A stretch of DNA of 64,000 bases from an uncultured Synergistales bacterium (GTDB taxonomy: Bacteria > Synergistota > Synergistia > Synergistales > Aminobacteriaceae): assembly GCA_905234075.1 (NCBI GenBank), contig CAJOGI010000002.1:62001-126000 (forward strand), in the 5' to 3' direction. The notes beneath the pieces were generated by a model. The model searched no databases. It saw nothing but the letters and a program-made list of their open reading frames with translations, and was not told where the DNA came from. This document shows positions 42,007 through 50,751 of the stretch, piece by piece (within the stretch, counting starts at the first letter, position 1; each line of letters starts with the position of its first letter). Both the position numbers and the translations under genes were made by a program.

Positions 42007-44418
42007 ATGAACGAGCAAAAAACTTTTTTAATTATTGATGGTCATGGCTTGGCGTATCGCGGATATTACGCAATAAAAGCAAATCTTTCAGCCCCTGACG
42101 GCACGCCGACAAGAATGCTTGTAGGTGCCATGAATGCGCTGTTCAAAGTTCAAAAAGAGATACACCCGGATTGTACTGTTATAGTTTTTGATGCCGCAGG
42201 AAAAACTTTTCGCCATGAGCTTTTACCTGATTATAAAGCCAAGAGAGAAAAAACTCCCGACGATTTTAGAATACAGTTACCAATACTTAAAGATTTATTA
42301 AAATTTTCCGGCTATAAAATTATTTCGCGTGAGAGTGTTGAAGCTGATGATGTTATAGCATCGCTCGCTAAACACATACAAAACAAAGGTCATCATGCTG
42401 TAATATTTACATCGGATAAAGATTTATTTCAGCTTTTAGGAACAGGAGTAACAATGCTGCGCCCGGTTTCTAAAGGAAATGTAGAAATCTATGATGTATC
42501 GACCTTCGCGGAAGAATACAAATTTATGCCGTCATCGATGGCTGATTTTCTAGCAATCGCCGGAGACAGCGTAGATAATATCAAGGGTGTTGAGGGTATC
42601 GGCGATGATGGAGCTAAAAAACTTCTCGCTCAATTTCCGACCATTGAAGAAATTTACAAAAATATAGATAAAATCGATACAAGAAATAAGAATAAATTAA
42701 AAGCCTTCGGAATTGAAAAAACTTTATGGATTCGCGAAAATTTGACAAAACTTCGGGATAATCTTTTTGATGATGATGTAAATATTCTTGATGAGTGTCT
42801 GAATTGCAAATCGGATATAGAAAAAGCCATTGAGCTTGCTGAACGCCTCGCGCTTAAAAAAGTTCTCGAACATCTTAAAAAAAATCCTGATGATGAAGAC
42901 GACAAAACCCCTCCGTCTCACTTCATAAGTCACCTCCCCTTAGCAGGAGAGGCGAGTTCGGACACAACGTGGCAAGGGGAGGCTATAAAGCCTGAATGTG
43001 ATCTAATGACGCTTGATTTCAAGAACGAACTGAAAGATAATCCACAAAAATTTGCGGACAATCCAAAAATTTGGGACTTAAAGACTGCTTATTACATGCT
43101 TCACCCGGATACAACGGGCAAAAAATTTCCTGAGCTTCTCGAAGAATTAAAATCCCAAGATGAAATTGATAATTTAGCCGGAAAACTTGAGGGCGAAATT
43201 TTTTCTCATGACGGGCTTCACGAAGTCATGACGGAAATTGATTTACCGTTAATACCCGTGTTAAATTGCATGGAAGCTCACGGAGTGAGAATTGAACACG
43301 AAAAATTTTCGCTTGTTCAAAAAGAGCTTGAGGAAAAAATTTTAGAAATTGAGGAAGAAGTCATAAATGATGCCGGCGTTGACATTAACGTTAATTCGCC
43401 CAAACAGGTTTCTTGGCTTTTATTTGAGCGTCTCGGCTTCAAACCTGAGACAAAAACTAAGGGCAAAACTTCTTATTCAACTGATGCGGCAGTGCTTGAA
43501 AAATTATCGAAACTTCCTAACGGAAAAATTCCAGCCTTAATCTTAGAACATAGAGAATTAGCAAAAATGTTATCAGGTTTCGTCGTCCCTCTTCAAAGAG
43601 CCGCTGACGCTGACGGAATTATTCACACTACATTTTTGCCGGCCTCAACAGGGACGGGACGCTTGAGCAGCAGAGATCCGAACTTGCAGAATATTCCTGC
43701 TTACGGAAATTGGGCAGAAAAAATTAAATCGGGATTAATTCCTGTTGAGCCTGGAAATATTTTTGTCTCGGCAGATTATTCGCAGATCGAATTGCGCGTT
43801 CTTGCTTACATGTCGGGCGAGGAAAAATTAATAGAGGCTTTTAGAAATCAACGCGATATTCACACGGAGACGGCCTCATGGGTTTTTGACACCGCGCCTG
43901 AATTTGTTACGCCCGAGCTTAGAAGAGCCGCAAAGATGATTAACTTCGGACTGCTTTACGGCATGAGTTCATTCGGACTTGCTGAAAGGCTTGGAATATC
44001 GCGCAGAGAAGCGGCTGAAATCATGAAAAAATATTTTGACGCGCTGCCTGAAATTCAAAACTTTCTCGAAATTATAGTAAACGACGCAAAAGAGCGCGGC
44101 TATTCCCGGACGTTAGCAGGAAGAATCAGACCCGTTAATGAAATTCCTGCATGGGGGGCGGCACTTGACAGGGCGTTAATAAATTCTCCCGTGCAGGGGA
44201 CTGCGGCGGACATTGCGCGGCGTGCCATGATTAAATTTGCCGAAAAAGTTCCGGGAAAATTATTTTTACAGGTTCATGACTCGCTCGTCTGCGAATGTTC
44301 GGAGAAAGAAGCCGGAGAAATTGCGGATACATTGAGCGAAATTATGAAATCTTCCGGCGGTGAAATAAATCATCTCGAAGTGCAAATTAAGAGCGGTAAA
44401 TCTTTATGTGATGTGTGA
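42007..44418 (+). CDS. polA: DNA polymerase I, lacking a recognisable proofreading site, with an in-frame repeat insertion
   Basis: 803 residues. The N-terminal 5'-3' exonuclease is complete (DGHGLAYRGYYAI, VIVFDAAGKTFRHELLPDYK, FTSDKDLFQL). The polymerase has motif A (SADYSQIELRVLAYMSGE), motif B (RRAAKMINFGLLYG) and motif C (QVHDSLVCE). The intervening 3'-5' exonuclease is much shortened and its catalytic acidic motifs are not seen, as in several Gram-positive and thermophile Pol I. Residues about 301-327 (TPPSHFISHLPLAGEAS and following) are encoded by a palindromic repeat at 42905-42986 lying in the linker after the exonuclease. No strong ribosome site; the start follows the GGDEF/EAL stop by 6 bp. 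Confidence 0.95.
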   Translation: MNEQKTFLIIDGHGLAYRGYYAIKANLSAPDGTPTRMLVGAMNALFKVQKEIHPDCTVIVFDAAGKTFRHELLPDYKAKREKTPDDFRIQLPILKDLLKFSGYKIISRESVEADDVIASLAKHIQNKGHHAVIFTSDKDLFQLLGTGVTMLRPVSKGNVEIYDVSTFAEEYKFMPSSMADFLAIAGDSVDNIKGVEGIGDDGAKKLLAQFPTIEEIYKNIDKIDTRNKNKLKAFGIEKTLWIRENLTKLRDNLFDDDVNILDECLNCKSDIEKAIELAERLALKKVLEHLKKNPDDEDDKTPPSHFISHLPLAGEASSDTTWQGEAIKPECDLMTLDFKNELKDNPQKFADNPKIWDLKTAYYMLHPDTTGKKFPELLEELKSQDEIDNLAGKLEGEIFSHDGLHEVMTEIDLPLIPVLNCMEAHGVRIEHEKFSLVQKELEEKILEIEEEVINDAGVDINVNSPKQVSWLLFERLGFKPETKTKGKTSYSTDAAVLEKLSKLPNGKIPALILEHRELAKMLSGFVVPLQRAADADGIIHTTFLPASTGTGRLSSRDPNLQNIPAYGNWAEKIKSGLIPVEPGNIFVSADYSQIELRVLAYMSGEEKLIEAFRNQRDIHTETASWVFDTAPEFVTPELRRAAKMINFGLLYGMSSFGLAERLGISRREAAEIMKKYFDALPEIQNFLEIIVNDAKERGYSRTLAGRIRPVNEIPAWGAALDRALINSPVQGTAADIARRAMIKFAEKVPGKLFLQVHDSLVCECSEKEAGEIADTLSEIMKSSGGEINHLEVQIKSGKSLCDV
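42905..42986. repeat. GC-rich palindromic element, copy 2 (inside polA)
   Basis: Starts ACCCCTCCGTCTCACTT, then CACCTCCCCTTAGCAGG, GGCGAGTT and an end AAGGGGAGGCTATA. It matches the first half and the closing arm of the copy at 60103-60223, and it is in frame with no stop. Confidence 0.85.
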
Positions 44419-44432
44419 TTTTTTTCAGTATA

Positions 44433-44441
44433 TGCTAAAAT
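44433..44441 (+). promoter_or_regulatory. Extended -10 promoter before the PpiD-like gene
   Basis: TGCTAAAAT about 113 bases before the ATG at 44554. Confidence 0.4.
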
Positions 44442-44492
44442 TTATTTCGTAAAAAATACGGAGAAGAAATTAGTGATGATTTATGAATAAAA

Positions 44493-44524
44493 AATTCCTA
44501 ATCCCTAATTCCTAATCCCTAATT
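44493..44524. repeat. Degenerate heptamer-like tract (ATTCCTAATCCCTA)
   Basis: ATTCCTAATCCCTA occurs twice in tandem, a 14-bp period of two 7-bp units, in the leader before the PpiD-like gene. Confidence 0.65.
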
Positions 44525-44553
44525 AAAAATTAAGAGAGAGGGTTTTTTATACC

Positions 44554-45894
44554 ATGTTAGATTTCCTGCGCAAACAAATGAAATGGGTTATGGCAATAGT
44601 CGTCGTTGCTTTCCTGCTTTCAACGTTTTTTATGTATGAGGGCGGAACAAGACGCAAGCCGACCCGCAACGCCGACGGCACTATGAGCGATTATGAAGTC
44701 GCGCAGATTAACGGACGCTCTTTTATGCGTTCAGAGCTTGAGCAGAGACTTAGAAGCTATCTTGGCACATTCAGCTCGCGCAATACAGCCTCGCTTGACA
44801 TGCCGGCACTTTATCAGACAGTTCTCAATCAGGCCGTGCTTGAGTCTCAGCTTCTTAAAGAAATTGATGAACAGGGAATTAGAGTTTCCGATGCTGAAGC
44901 TGAAGAGGCCATGAAAAATTATGCAGACACATATTATCCTACACGCGAAACTTTTTATCAGGCCCTTGATCAGTCAGGAATTAAAGTTGAAGATTATAAA
45001 AGAAATTTAGCGCGGCAGATAGCGGTTGACCGCTTAATGAATAATGCTGTAGGCGAGATTAACATCAGCGAAGACAAGGCCGTAGAATTTTATGATTCGA
45101 TGAAGGAATTATTTTTCACGAAGCCCGAAGGCTTTATGGTACATATGGCAGACTTCAAAACGAGTGCTGACGCTGAAGCCTTCAGAGAAAAATTAGTCGG
45201 CGGCGCAAGCTGGGACGTTATAGCTTCTGACGATAACGTAAATTCGGGCGATGTAATTAACATTACAAAAGAGCCCGTATTCCTTCCGTCAAACGCGCTG
45301 AGATTAGGAACGTTCTCCGCTTTAGCATCGCTTGATATTTCCGAGCCTAGCGAAGTGCTTAATGTTTCAAGTTTTGATTTTGCTGTCGTAATGAAAACCA
45401 GCAGCGTTGACAAAGTTGTCAGACCTTATGATGAAGTCAGCGGCGATATAAGAAATCTTTTAACTCAAGAGGAACAGCGCGTGAGACTAGCAAAATATAA
45501 CGAGACTTTGACGGCTAAAGCCAATCTCGTCATCAATGACAAGGAATTATTTGAACGCCCTGCGGTATCTGACGACACAAAAGCAGAGCCGGAAGTTACT
45601 CTTGAAGACATCAGCGGAGATGTAACGCCCGAAAAACCTGAAGCAGTTGACGAAGTTAAAGAAGAGGCCAAGTCCGAAGAAATTAAAACTGAAGAGCAAA
45701 AATCAGAGGACATTCCTGCACCCGTTGAAGCTCCTGCGGAAGTCAAAGCCGAAGAAGTGAAGGAAGAAGCAGCTCATGAAGAGCCTGCAAAATCCGAAGA
45801 AGCTCCGAAAGTTTCTGAAGCAGTCGAAGAAGTTAAGGACGAGCCAAAATCTGAAGATGTCAAAGCAGAAATAATTTCAGAAGACAATGACTAA
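44554..45894 (+). CDS. Membrane-anchored SurA/PpiD-like periplasmic chaperone
   Basis: 446 residues: an N-terminal anchor (WVMAIVVVAFLLSTFFMY, about 11-28), then a SurA_N-like helical domain (DYEVAQINGRSFMRSELEQ, with NQAVLESQLLKEIDEQGI and VSDAEAEEAM). A following region of about 100 residues lies where the PpiC-type isomerase sits, but its signature is weak. The last 110 residues are a low-complexity Glu/Lys/Pro/Ala tail (KEEAKSEEIKTEEQKSED-like), very probably disordered. A role in folding outer-membrane proteins, beside bamA function, is inferred from the family. It stands alone with its own promoter. Confidence 0.82.
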   Translation: MLDFLRKQMKWVMAIVVVAFLLSTFFMYEGGTRRKPTRNADGTMSDYEVAQINGRSFMRSELEQRLRSYLGTFSSRNTASLDMPALYQTVLNQAVLESQLLKEIDEQGIRVSDAEAEEAMKNYADTYYPTRETFYQALDQSGIKVEDYKRNLARQIAVDRLMNNAVGEINISEDKAVEFYDSMKELFFTKPEGFMVHMADFKTSADAEAFREKLVGGASWDVIASDDNVNSGDVINITKEPVFLPSNALRLGTFSALASLDISEPSEVLNVSSFDFAVVMKTSSVDKVVRPYDEVSGDIRNLLTQEEQRVRLAKYNETLTAKANLVINDKELFERPAVSDDTKAEPEVTLEDISGDVTPEKPEAVDEVKEEAKSEEIKTEEQKSEDIPAPVEAPAEVKAEEVKEEAAHEEPAKSEEAPKVSEAVEEVKDEPKSEDVKAEIISEDND

Positions 45895-45899
45895 ATAAT

Positions 45900-45917
45900 T
45901 AATTCCTAACTCCTAGC
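45900..45917. repeat. Short CCTAACTCCTA tract after a gene end
   Basis: ATTCCTAACTCCTAGCTC shortly after the stop codon. It is followed by CTAATTTTTCACTC, which also occurs at 38-51 beside lpxA. Confidence 0.5.
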
Positions 45918-46004
45918 TCTTTTCTAATTTTTCACTCTAGGATAAAAAGTAAGTTACTGAGCATTCTTGAGTCTTTACATTATCAAGAGCAAGACCGTGA
46001 ATTG

Positions 46005-46013
46005 TGTTATACT
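46005..46013 (+). promoter_or_regulatory. Extended -10 promoter of asd
   Basis: TGTTATACT. It overlaps the first codons of any longer asd reading, which shows that translation must start downstream, at the TTG at 46044. Confidence 0.6.
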
Positions 46014-46043
46014 TTTCAGAAAATTTTTAGGAGTGAAGAAAAG

Positions 46044-47132
46044 TTGCAGAAAAAATTACGTGTCGGCGTTCTCGGAGCTACGGGAATGGTCGGGCAGCGT
46101 TTTATTCAAATTCTCCACAATCACGAATGGTTTGATATTAAAGTCATAGCCGCGTCACCTAACAGCAAGGGCAAAACTTACGATGAAGCAGTCGCGGGCC
46201 GCTGGCTTCTCGATGAAAAAATCCCGGAGAACGTCAAAAATATGAGACTTCACGATGTCAATGACGTTAAGGGAATTTCTGAAGAAGTTGATTTTGTTTT
46301 CAGCGCGGTCAATATGTCAAAAGACGAGATCAAAGCGATCGAAGAGGCCTACGCAAAATCAGAGACCCCCGTAGTCTCTAATAACAGCGCACACCGCTGG
46401 ACACCTGATGTCCCGATGATAATTCCCGAAATTAACCCTGAGCACGCGGAAATTATTAATGCTCAGAAAAAAAGATTAGGAACTTCGCGAGGATTTATTG
46501 CAGTAAAACCGAACTGCTCAATACAGAGCTATTCTCCGGCTTTTGCGGCTTGGCGCGAGTTTGAGCCGTATGAAGCAATCGTTACGACTTATCAGGCAAT
46601 TTCGGGAGCAGGAAAAAATTTCAATACTTGGCCCGAAATGGTAGGCAACGTCATTCCGTTTATAAGCGGCGAGGAAGAGAAGAGCGAGAAAGAGCCGCTG
46701 CGCATATTCGGAAAAGTTGAAGGCAATGAAATAATCCCGGCTAAAGAGCCTGTAATTTCTGCGCAGTGCGTAAGAATACCCGTGCTTTACGGACACACGG
46801 CGGCTGCCTTCGTGAAATTCAGAAAAGCTCCACCGAGCAAAGAAGTTTTAATCGAAAAGCTAAATAATTTCAGGGGCATTCCGCAGGAAGCTAATTTACC
46901 TACAGCTCCGAAACAGTTTATAAAATATTTTGAGGAAGATAACAGACCGCAAGTTGCTCTTGATGTAAATTACGAACACGGAATGGGCGTATCGATCGGC
47001 AGGCTTCGTCAGGATAATATTTACGACTGGAAATTTATCGGGCTTTCTCACAATACTTTGAGGGGCGCGGCCGGCGGTGCTGTTGAATGTGCCGAACTTC
47101 TTGTCCATCAGAAATATATCGAGGCAAAATAA
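46044..47132 (+). CDS. asd: Aspartate-semialdehyde dehydrogenase, long archaeal/fungal-like type
   Basis: Reduces aspartyl phosphate to the semialdehyde for lysine, threonine and methionine. The start is TTG at 46044, with AGGAGTG 8 bases upstream; the open frame continues upstream only through the promoter. NADP-binding VGVLGATGMVGQRFIQ begins the protein, VKPNCSIQSYS holds the catalytic Cys, and RIPVLYGHTAA the catalytic His. The size (362 residues) and the motifs KPNCSIQ and VLYGHT fit the group found in archaea, fungi and some bacteria rather than the E. coli type. It heads an asd-hom-lysC run. Confidence 0.94.
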   Translation: MQKKLRVGVLGATGMVGQRFIQILHNHEWFDIKVIAASPNSKGKTYDEAVAGRWLLDEKIPENVKNMRLHDVNDVKGISEEVDFVFSAVNMSKDEIKAIEEAYAKSETPVVSNNSAHRWTPDVPMIIPEINPEHAEIINAQKKRLGTSRGFIAVKPNCSIQSYSPAFAAWREFEPYEAIVTTYQAISGAGKNFNTWPEMVGNVIPFISGEEEKSEKEPLRIFGKVEGNEIIPAKEPVISAQCVRIPVLYGHTAAAFVKFRKAPPSKEVLIEKLNNFRGIPQEANLPTAPKQFIKYFEEDNRPQVALDVNYEHGMGVSIGRLRQDNIYDWKFIGLSHNTLRGAAGGAVECAELLVHQKYIEAK

Positions 47133-47134
47133 AA

Positions 47135-48157
47135 ATGATAAACATTGCAATTTTAGGACTTGGGACAGTCGGCGGCGGTGTTGCTGAAGTCGTTGAAAAA
47201 AATCAGCGCGAAATTAAAAAAGTTTTGGGCGAAGATCTGCATGTCAAATATATTCTCGACATTCGAGACCTGCCCGGCGTTGTCAAGGACATTAACACAA
47301 TCGTCAACGACCCGGATATTAAAGTCATCTGCGAAACAATGGGAGGCAAAGAGCCGGCCTGCACTTACACTCATTTAGCATTAGAGCACGGCATTTCCGT
47401 CTGCACTTCAAATAAAGAACTTGTTGACGCTCACGGCGTTGAATTAAGCACGATAGCCCGTGAACATCATTGCAGTTATTTATTTGAAGCAAGCGTCGGC
47501 GGAGGCATTCCTGTCTTGAGGACAATACGTGAGGCCTGCGGACATGAAAAAATTTCAAAAATCGCAGGAATTTTGAACGGCACCTGCAATTATATTTTAA
47601 CGAACATGAAAGCCGGAAGAGCTTTTAATGACGTTCTCAAGGAAGCTCAAGAAAAAGGCTTTGCCGAAAGAAATCCTGCAGCTGACGTTGAGGGCCACGA
47701 CACTGCGAGAAAAATTGCTATCCTTGCGTCGTTAGTATCAGGCAAAAAATTTTCTTATGAACAGGTTTCCTGCGAGGGCATCACGAATATTACTCCCGAA
47801 GATTTTGCCGAAGCTGAAGCAAAAGGAATGTCAATAAAACTGCTCGGAGTTTATGACGCTGAAAATAACAGCGTGCTCGTTGCTCCTCATCTAATTCCGA
47901 AAGAACACGCGCTTTATAACGTCAACGGAGTTTTCAACGGAATTTTAATTCACGGCAACATGGTTGACGATTTAATGTTCTACGGAAGAGGCGCAGGAAA
48001 ACTTCCGACAGCGAGTGCGGTTGTTTCTGACGTTATCGAATGTGCAAAGAACATCGGAAAAAATATTAATAACAACTTCGCCGACTTAGAGCCTGCTAAC
48101 GTCAACAAAGCACCTGAAAAACCGCAAGGACAAAAATTTAGAGTATTAGACAGTTAG
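47135..48157 (+). CDS. hom: Homoserine dehydrogenase, without ACT domain
   Basis: Reduces aspartate semialdehyde to homoserine. The start at 47135 gives INIAILGLGTVGGGVAEVVE, the NAD(P) fold. TSNKELVDAHG, FEASVGGGIPVLRTIRE and GILNGTCNYILTNM are the catalytic-domain signatures, followed by AADVEGHDTARKI. At 340 residues it lacks the C-terminal ACT domain for threonine feedback found in the roughly 430-residue form, so feedback must come from another enzyme such as the aspartokinase encoded next. It starts 2 bp after asd. The TAG stop belongs to a heptamer array. Confidence 0.95.
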   Translation: MINIAILGLGTVGGGVAEVVEKNQREIKKVLGEDLHVKYILDIRDLPGVVKDINTIVNDPDIKVICETMGGKEPACTYTHLALEHGISVCTSNKELVDAHGVELSTIAREHHCSYLFEASVGGGIPVLRTIREACGHEKISKIAGILNGTCNYILTNMKAGRAFNDVLKEAQEKGFAERNPAADVEGHDTARKIAILASLVSGKKFSYEQVSCEGITNITPEDFAEAEAKGMSIKLLGVYDAENNSVLVAPHLIPKEHALYNVNGVFNGILIHGNMVDDLMFYGRGAGKLPTASAVVSDVIECAKNIGKNINNNFADLEPANVNKAPEKPQGQKFRVLDS

Positions 48158-48220
48158 GAGGCAGAAATTAGGAGTTAGGAATTAAAAAAACTCCTGCTCC
48201 TCCCTCCTAACTCCTGCCTG
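48153..48220. repeat. Inverted pair of heptamer arrays between hom and lysC
   Basis: GTTAGGAGGCAG...AGGAGTTAGG on the left faces CTCCTGCTCCTCCCTCCTAAC on the right across a seven-A centre. The arms (for example GTTAGGAGG with CCTCCTAAC) can pair into a long hairpin that starts in the hom stop codon. Confidence 0.75.
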
Positions 48221-48226
48221 AATAAA

Positions 48227-49543
48227 ATGATTAAGGTTGTTAAATTTGGCGGAAGTTCATTAGCCGACGCGAAACAATTTCAAAAAGTCAGCAACATAAT
48301 TCACAGCGACGAGTCAAGAGTTTTTGTCGTTCCCTCAGCACCCGGAAAAAGATATGATGCAGACATAAAAGTTACGGATCTTTTGTACGAATGTTACGAG
48401 CTTGCAGCCGCCGGGAAAAATATTTATGAGCCGTTCTTGGCCGTCAAGGACAGATATAACGAGATAATTCAGGGGCTTGGCTTAAATTTTTCGTTGAAAG
48501 ACACTTTTGACGAGATAGAAAATAATTTACTTCAATCGCCCGAAAAAGATTACACTGCTTCACGCGGAGAATATCTCAACGGCTTAATAATGGCGAATTT
48601 TTTGGGCTATGATTTTATTGACGCGGCGGACGTGATTTTTTTTGACGAGCACGGAAATTTTGACGCGGTTAAAACAAATTCTATTTTGTCGGCCGAACTT
48701 GCAAAGCATGAACGCGCAGTCGTCCCGGGATTTTACGGAACGGACTTTGACGGAAAAATAAAAACTTTTTCACGCGGAGGCTCCGACATAACCGGCTCAA
48801 TCGTAGCGGCAGCGTGCCGGGCTGTAGTTTACGAGAACTGGACGGACGTTTCAGGACTTTTGATGGCCGACCCTCACATAGTTTCAAATCCCGCCGTGAT
48901 GAAAAGCATAACGTACAGAGAATTAAGAGAGCTTGCTTACATGGGCGCGAGCGTAATTCACGAGGACGCTATTTTTCCTGTCAAGAAGGCCGGGATACCT
49001 ATTAATATCCGCAACACTAACAGACCCGAAGACAGCGGAACATGGATCGTCGAAAACACAGCACGCCGTTCAAAATATACAATAACGGGAATAGCGGGAC
49101 GGAAAAATTTTTGTTCAATCGTAATCGCAAAAGATTTAATGCACTCGCAGCCGGATTTTTACAGAAAAGTCGTGCAGTGCTTTGAAGAAAAAAATATTCC
49201 GCTTGAGCATATATTATCCGGCATTGACACAATGACGGTCATCGTTCACGAGAGCAAATTTATTGAGCATGAGCAGGAAGTTTTGCGCCGTATCACAAAA
49301 TTAGCTCAGCCGGAATCGCTTGAGGTCGAGTCGGGAATTTCTTTAATAGCGGTCGTTGGCCGGAGCATGAAGTCTCAAGCCGGGACAGCCGCAAAAATTT
49401 TCAGCTCGCTGGCCGACGCAAGAATTAACGTCCGAATGATAGATCAGGGAGCTTCGGAATTAAATATAATCGTGGGAGTCCTTAACGAAGATTTTGAGCG
49501 AGCAATAAGATCAATTTATCACATTTTTGTTGACGTTATCTGA
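48227..49543 (+). CDS. lysC: Aspartate kinase
   Basis: Phosphorylates aspartate at the head of the pathway that asd and hom continue. VVKFGGSSLADA is the kinase N-terminal motif; FSRGGSDITGSIVA, VSGLLMADPHIVSNP and AYMGASVIHEDAIFP complete the catalytic domain. Two C-terminal ACT domains (about 305-438) include VVGRSMKSQAGTAAKIFS and MIDQGASELNIIVGV, the usual site of feedback by lysine or threonine. 438 residues. No clear ribosome site; the preceding sequence is the right arm of a repeat hairpin. Confidence 0.95.
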   Translation: MIKVVKFGGSSLADAKQFQKVSNIIHSDESRVFVVPSAPGKRYDADIKVTDLLYECYELAAAGKNIYEPFLAVKDRYNEIIQGLGLNFSLKDTFDEIENNLLQSPEKDYTASRGEYLNGLIMANFLGYDFIDAADVIFFDEHGNFDAVKTNSILSAELAKHERAVVPGFYGTDFDGKIKTFSRGGSDITGSIVAAACRAVVYENWTDVSGLLMADPHIVSNPAVMKSITYRELRELAYMGASVIHEDAIFPVKKAGIPINIRNTNRPEDSGTWIVENTARRSKYTITGIAGRKNFCSIVIAKDLMHSQPDFYRKVVQCFEEKNIPLEHILSGIDTMTVIVHESKFIEHEQEVLRRITKLAQPESLEVESGISLIAVVGRSMKSQAGTAAKIFSSLADARINVRMIDQGASELNIIVGVLNEDFERAIRSIYHIFVDVI

Positions 49544-49583
49544 ATAACACACACATAATTTTTTTGAAAAGGAGAAAATTTTT

Positions 49584-50141
49584 ATGCCACAAGATATTTT
49601 AGTCATTGACTGTCAGTATGATTTCATTAACGGGACTCTTGCCTGCCTTCATTCTGACAAGGCTGTAAAAAATATAATCGCCCTCATTAATTCAAGACCC
49701 GGCGCAAGAATTTTTTACTCCGCCGACAATCACAGCATAAATCACTGCAGTTATATTCAAAACGGCGGAACGTGGCCGGTACACTGCGAGGCAGGCACTC
49801 ACGGCGCAGAAATTCACGCGGATTTTTATTCTGACGTTAAAGACCCTTCACAGCGTCCTAACGAAAAAAATATTTATTACAAGGGCGAAAACGACGCACT
49901 CGAAGAATATTCAGCCTTCAACGCAAAAAATAAAGCAGGCCGCGAAATTAATCAGGACATTGGCAGCGATGTTTTAGCCTGCGGAATTGCGAGCGAGTTC
50001 TGCGTCCGTGAAAGCGTCTTAGCTTTGTTAAAGTCCGGGCGTTCTGTTGAAGTTGATGAGAATCTGCTCGGCTGGGTCGATGAAAAGAATCATCGTAAAA
50101 ATCTCGAAGAGTTAAAAACTTTGGGAGTAAAAATTTTATGA
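49584..50141 (+). CDS. pncA: Nicotinamidase-type isochorismatase-family hydrolase
   Basis: Hydrolyses nicotinamide to nicotinate in NAD salvage (family function). Catalytic triad candidates are Asp9 (ILVIDCQYDF), Lys100 (YYKGEND) and Cys140 (GIASEFCVRES). The metal site is D48-x-H50-x3-H54, and the nicotinamidase signature GTWPVHC is at about 62-68. Length is 185. AAAAGGAG is upstream. The end overlaps the HAD gene by 4 bp. Another isochorismatase-fold amidase is the alternative, but GTWPxHC favours nicotinamidase. Confidence 0.88.
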   Translation: MPQDILVIDCQYDFINGTLACLHSDKAVKNIIALINSRPGARIFYSADNHSINHCSYIQNGGTWPVHCEAGTHGAEIHADFYSDVKDPSQRPNEKNIYYKGENDALEEYSAFNAKNKAGREINQDIGSDVLACGIASEFCVRESVLALLKSGRSVEVDENLLGWVDEKNHRKNLEELKTLGVKIL

Positions 50142-50749
50142 TAACAACGATAATTTTTGACATCGGCAACGTTTTAATCGACTTCGACTGGGAAGGCTTC
50201 ATGGAAAGAGAATTTCCCGGCGCGGACAGAAATTTAATCGACAGGCTTGACGAGGCCGTATGGGGCAGCGGACGCTGGGACAGGCTCGACGCAGGCGACG
50301 AACCTGAAAAAGTTTTTAGGAGCATAATTGACTACGACCCCGAACACGAAAAAGAGTTGCGGAAAATTTTTGAGAACGTCGGCGATACTCTCAAGAAGCG
50401 CACTTCGACTCCGGCATGGCTCAAAGAAATGAAAGCAAGAGGCTACAGACTGCTCTATCTCTCAAATTATTCACGCTACGTAATGGAAAAGAATCCCGAA
50501 GTTTTAGATTTTTTGCCGTTGCTTGAGGGCGGAGTTTTTTCCTGCGACGTAAAATTAATCAAGCCGGATCCCAAAATTTATGAGTGCATAATAAAAAAAT
50601 ATAATCTTGTGCCTAGTGAGTGCGTTTTCATTGACGATTTAGAAAAAAATGTAAACGCCGCGAAAAAAATCGGCTTTCATGCTATTCAGTTTATAATATT
50701 CAAACAAGTTCAAGAGGACTTGAATAAATTTTTAACGGAGGAAAAATAA
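50138..50749 (+). CDS. HAD-superfamily phosphatase (YihX-like)
   Basis: 203 residues. FDIGNVLIDFDWEGF holds the nucleophile Asp motif (first Asp of the DxG variant). LLYLSNYSR is motif II, KPDPKIYECII has the motif III Lys, and FIDDLEKNVNAAKKIG is motif IV. The sequence is close in style to YihX/epoxide-hydrolase-type HAD subfamily IA proteins; the substrate is not known. In the same operon as pncA, overlapping it by 4 bp, and 2 bp before the DUF308 gene. Confidence 0.88.
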   Translation: MITTIIFDIGNVLIDFDWEGFMEREFPGADRNLIDRLDEAVWGSGRWDRLDAGDEPEKVFRSIIDYDPEHEKELRKIFENVGDTLKKRTSTPAWLKEMKARGYRLLYLSNYSRYVMEKNPEVLDFLPLLEGGVFSCDVKLIKPDPKIYECIIKKYNLVPSECVFIDDLEKNVNAAKKIGFHAIQFIIFKQVQEDLNKFLTEEK

Positions 50750-50751
50750 AA

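Noticed and set aside
46002-46043. Longer N terminus of asd starting at 46002
   Set aside because: Those codons overlap the promoter -10, and the family begins at the LQKKLRVGVLGATG region behind a good ribosome site.
47087-47134. Longer homoserine dehydrogenase starting inside asd
   Set aside because: The extra residues are not part of the family, and the ATG at 47135 begins the conserved nucleotide-binding motif.
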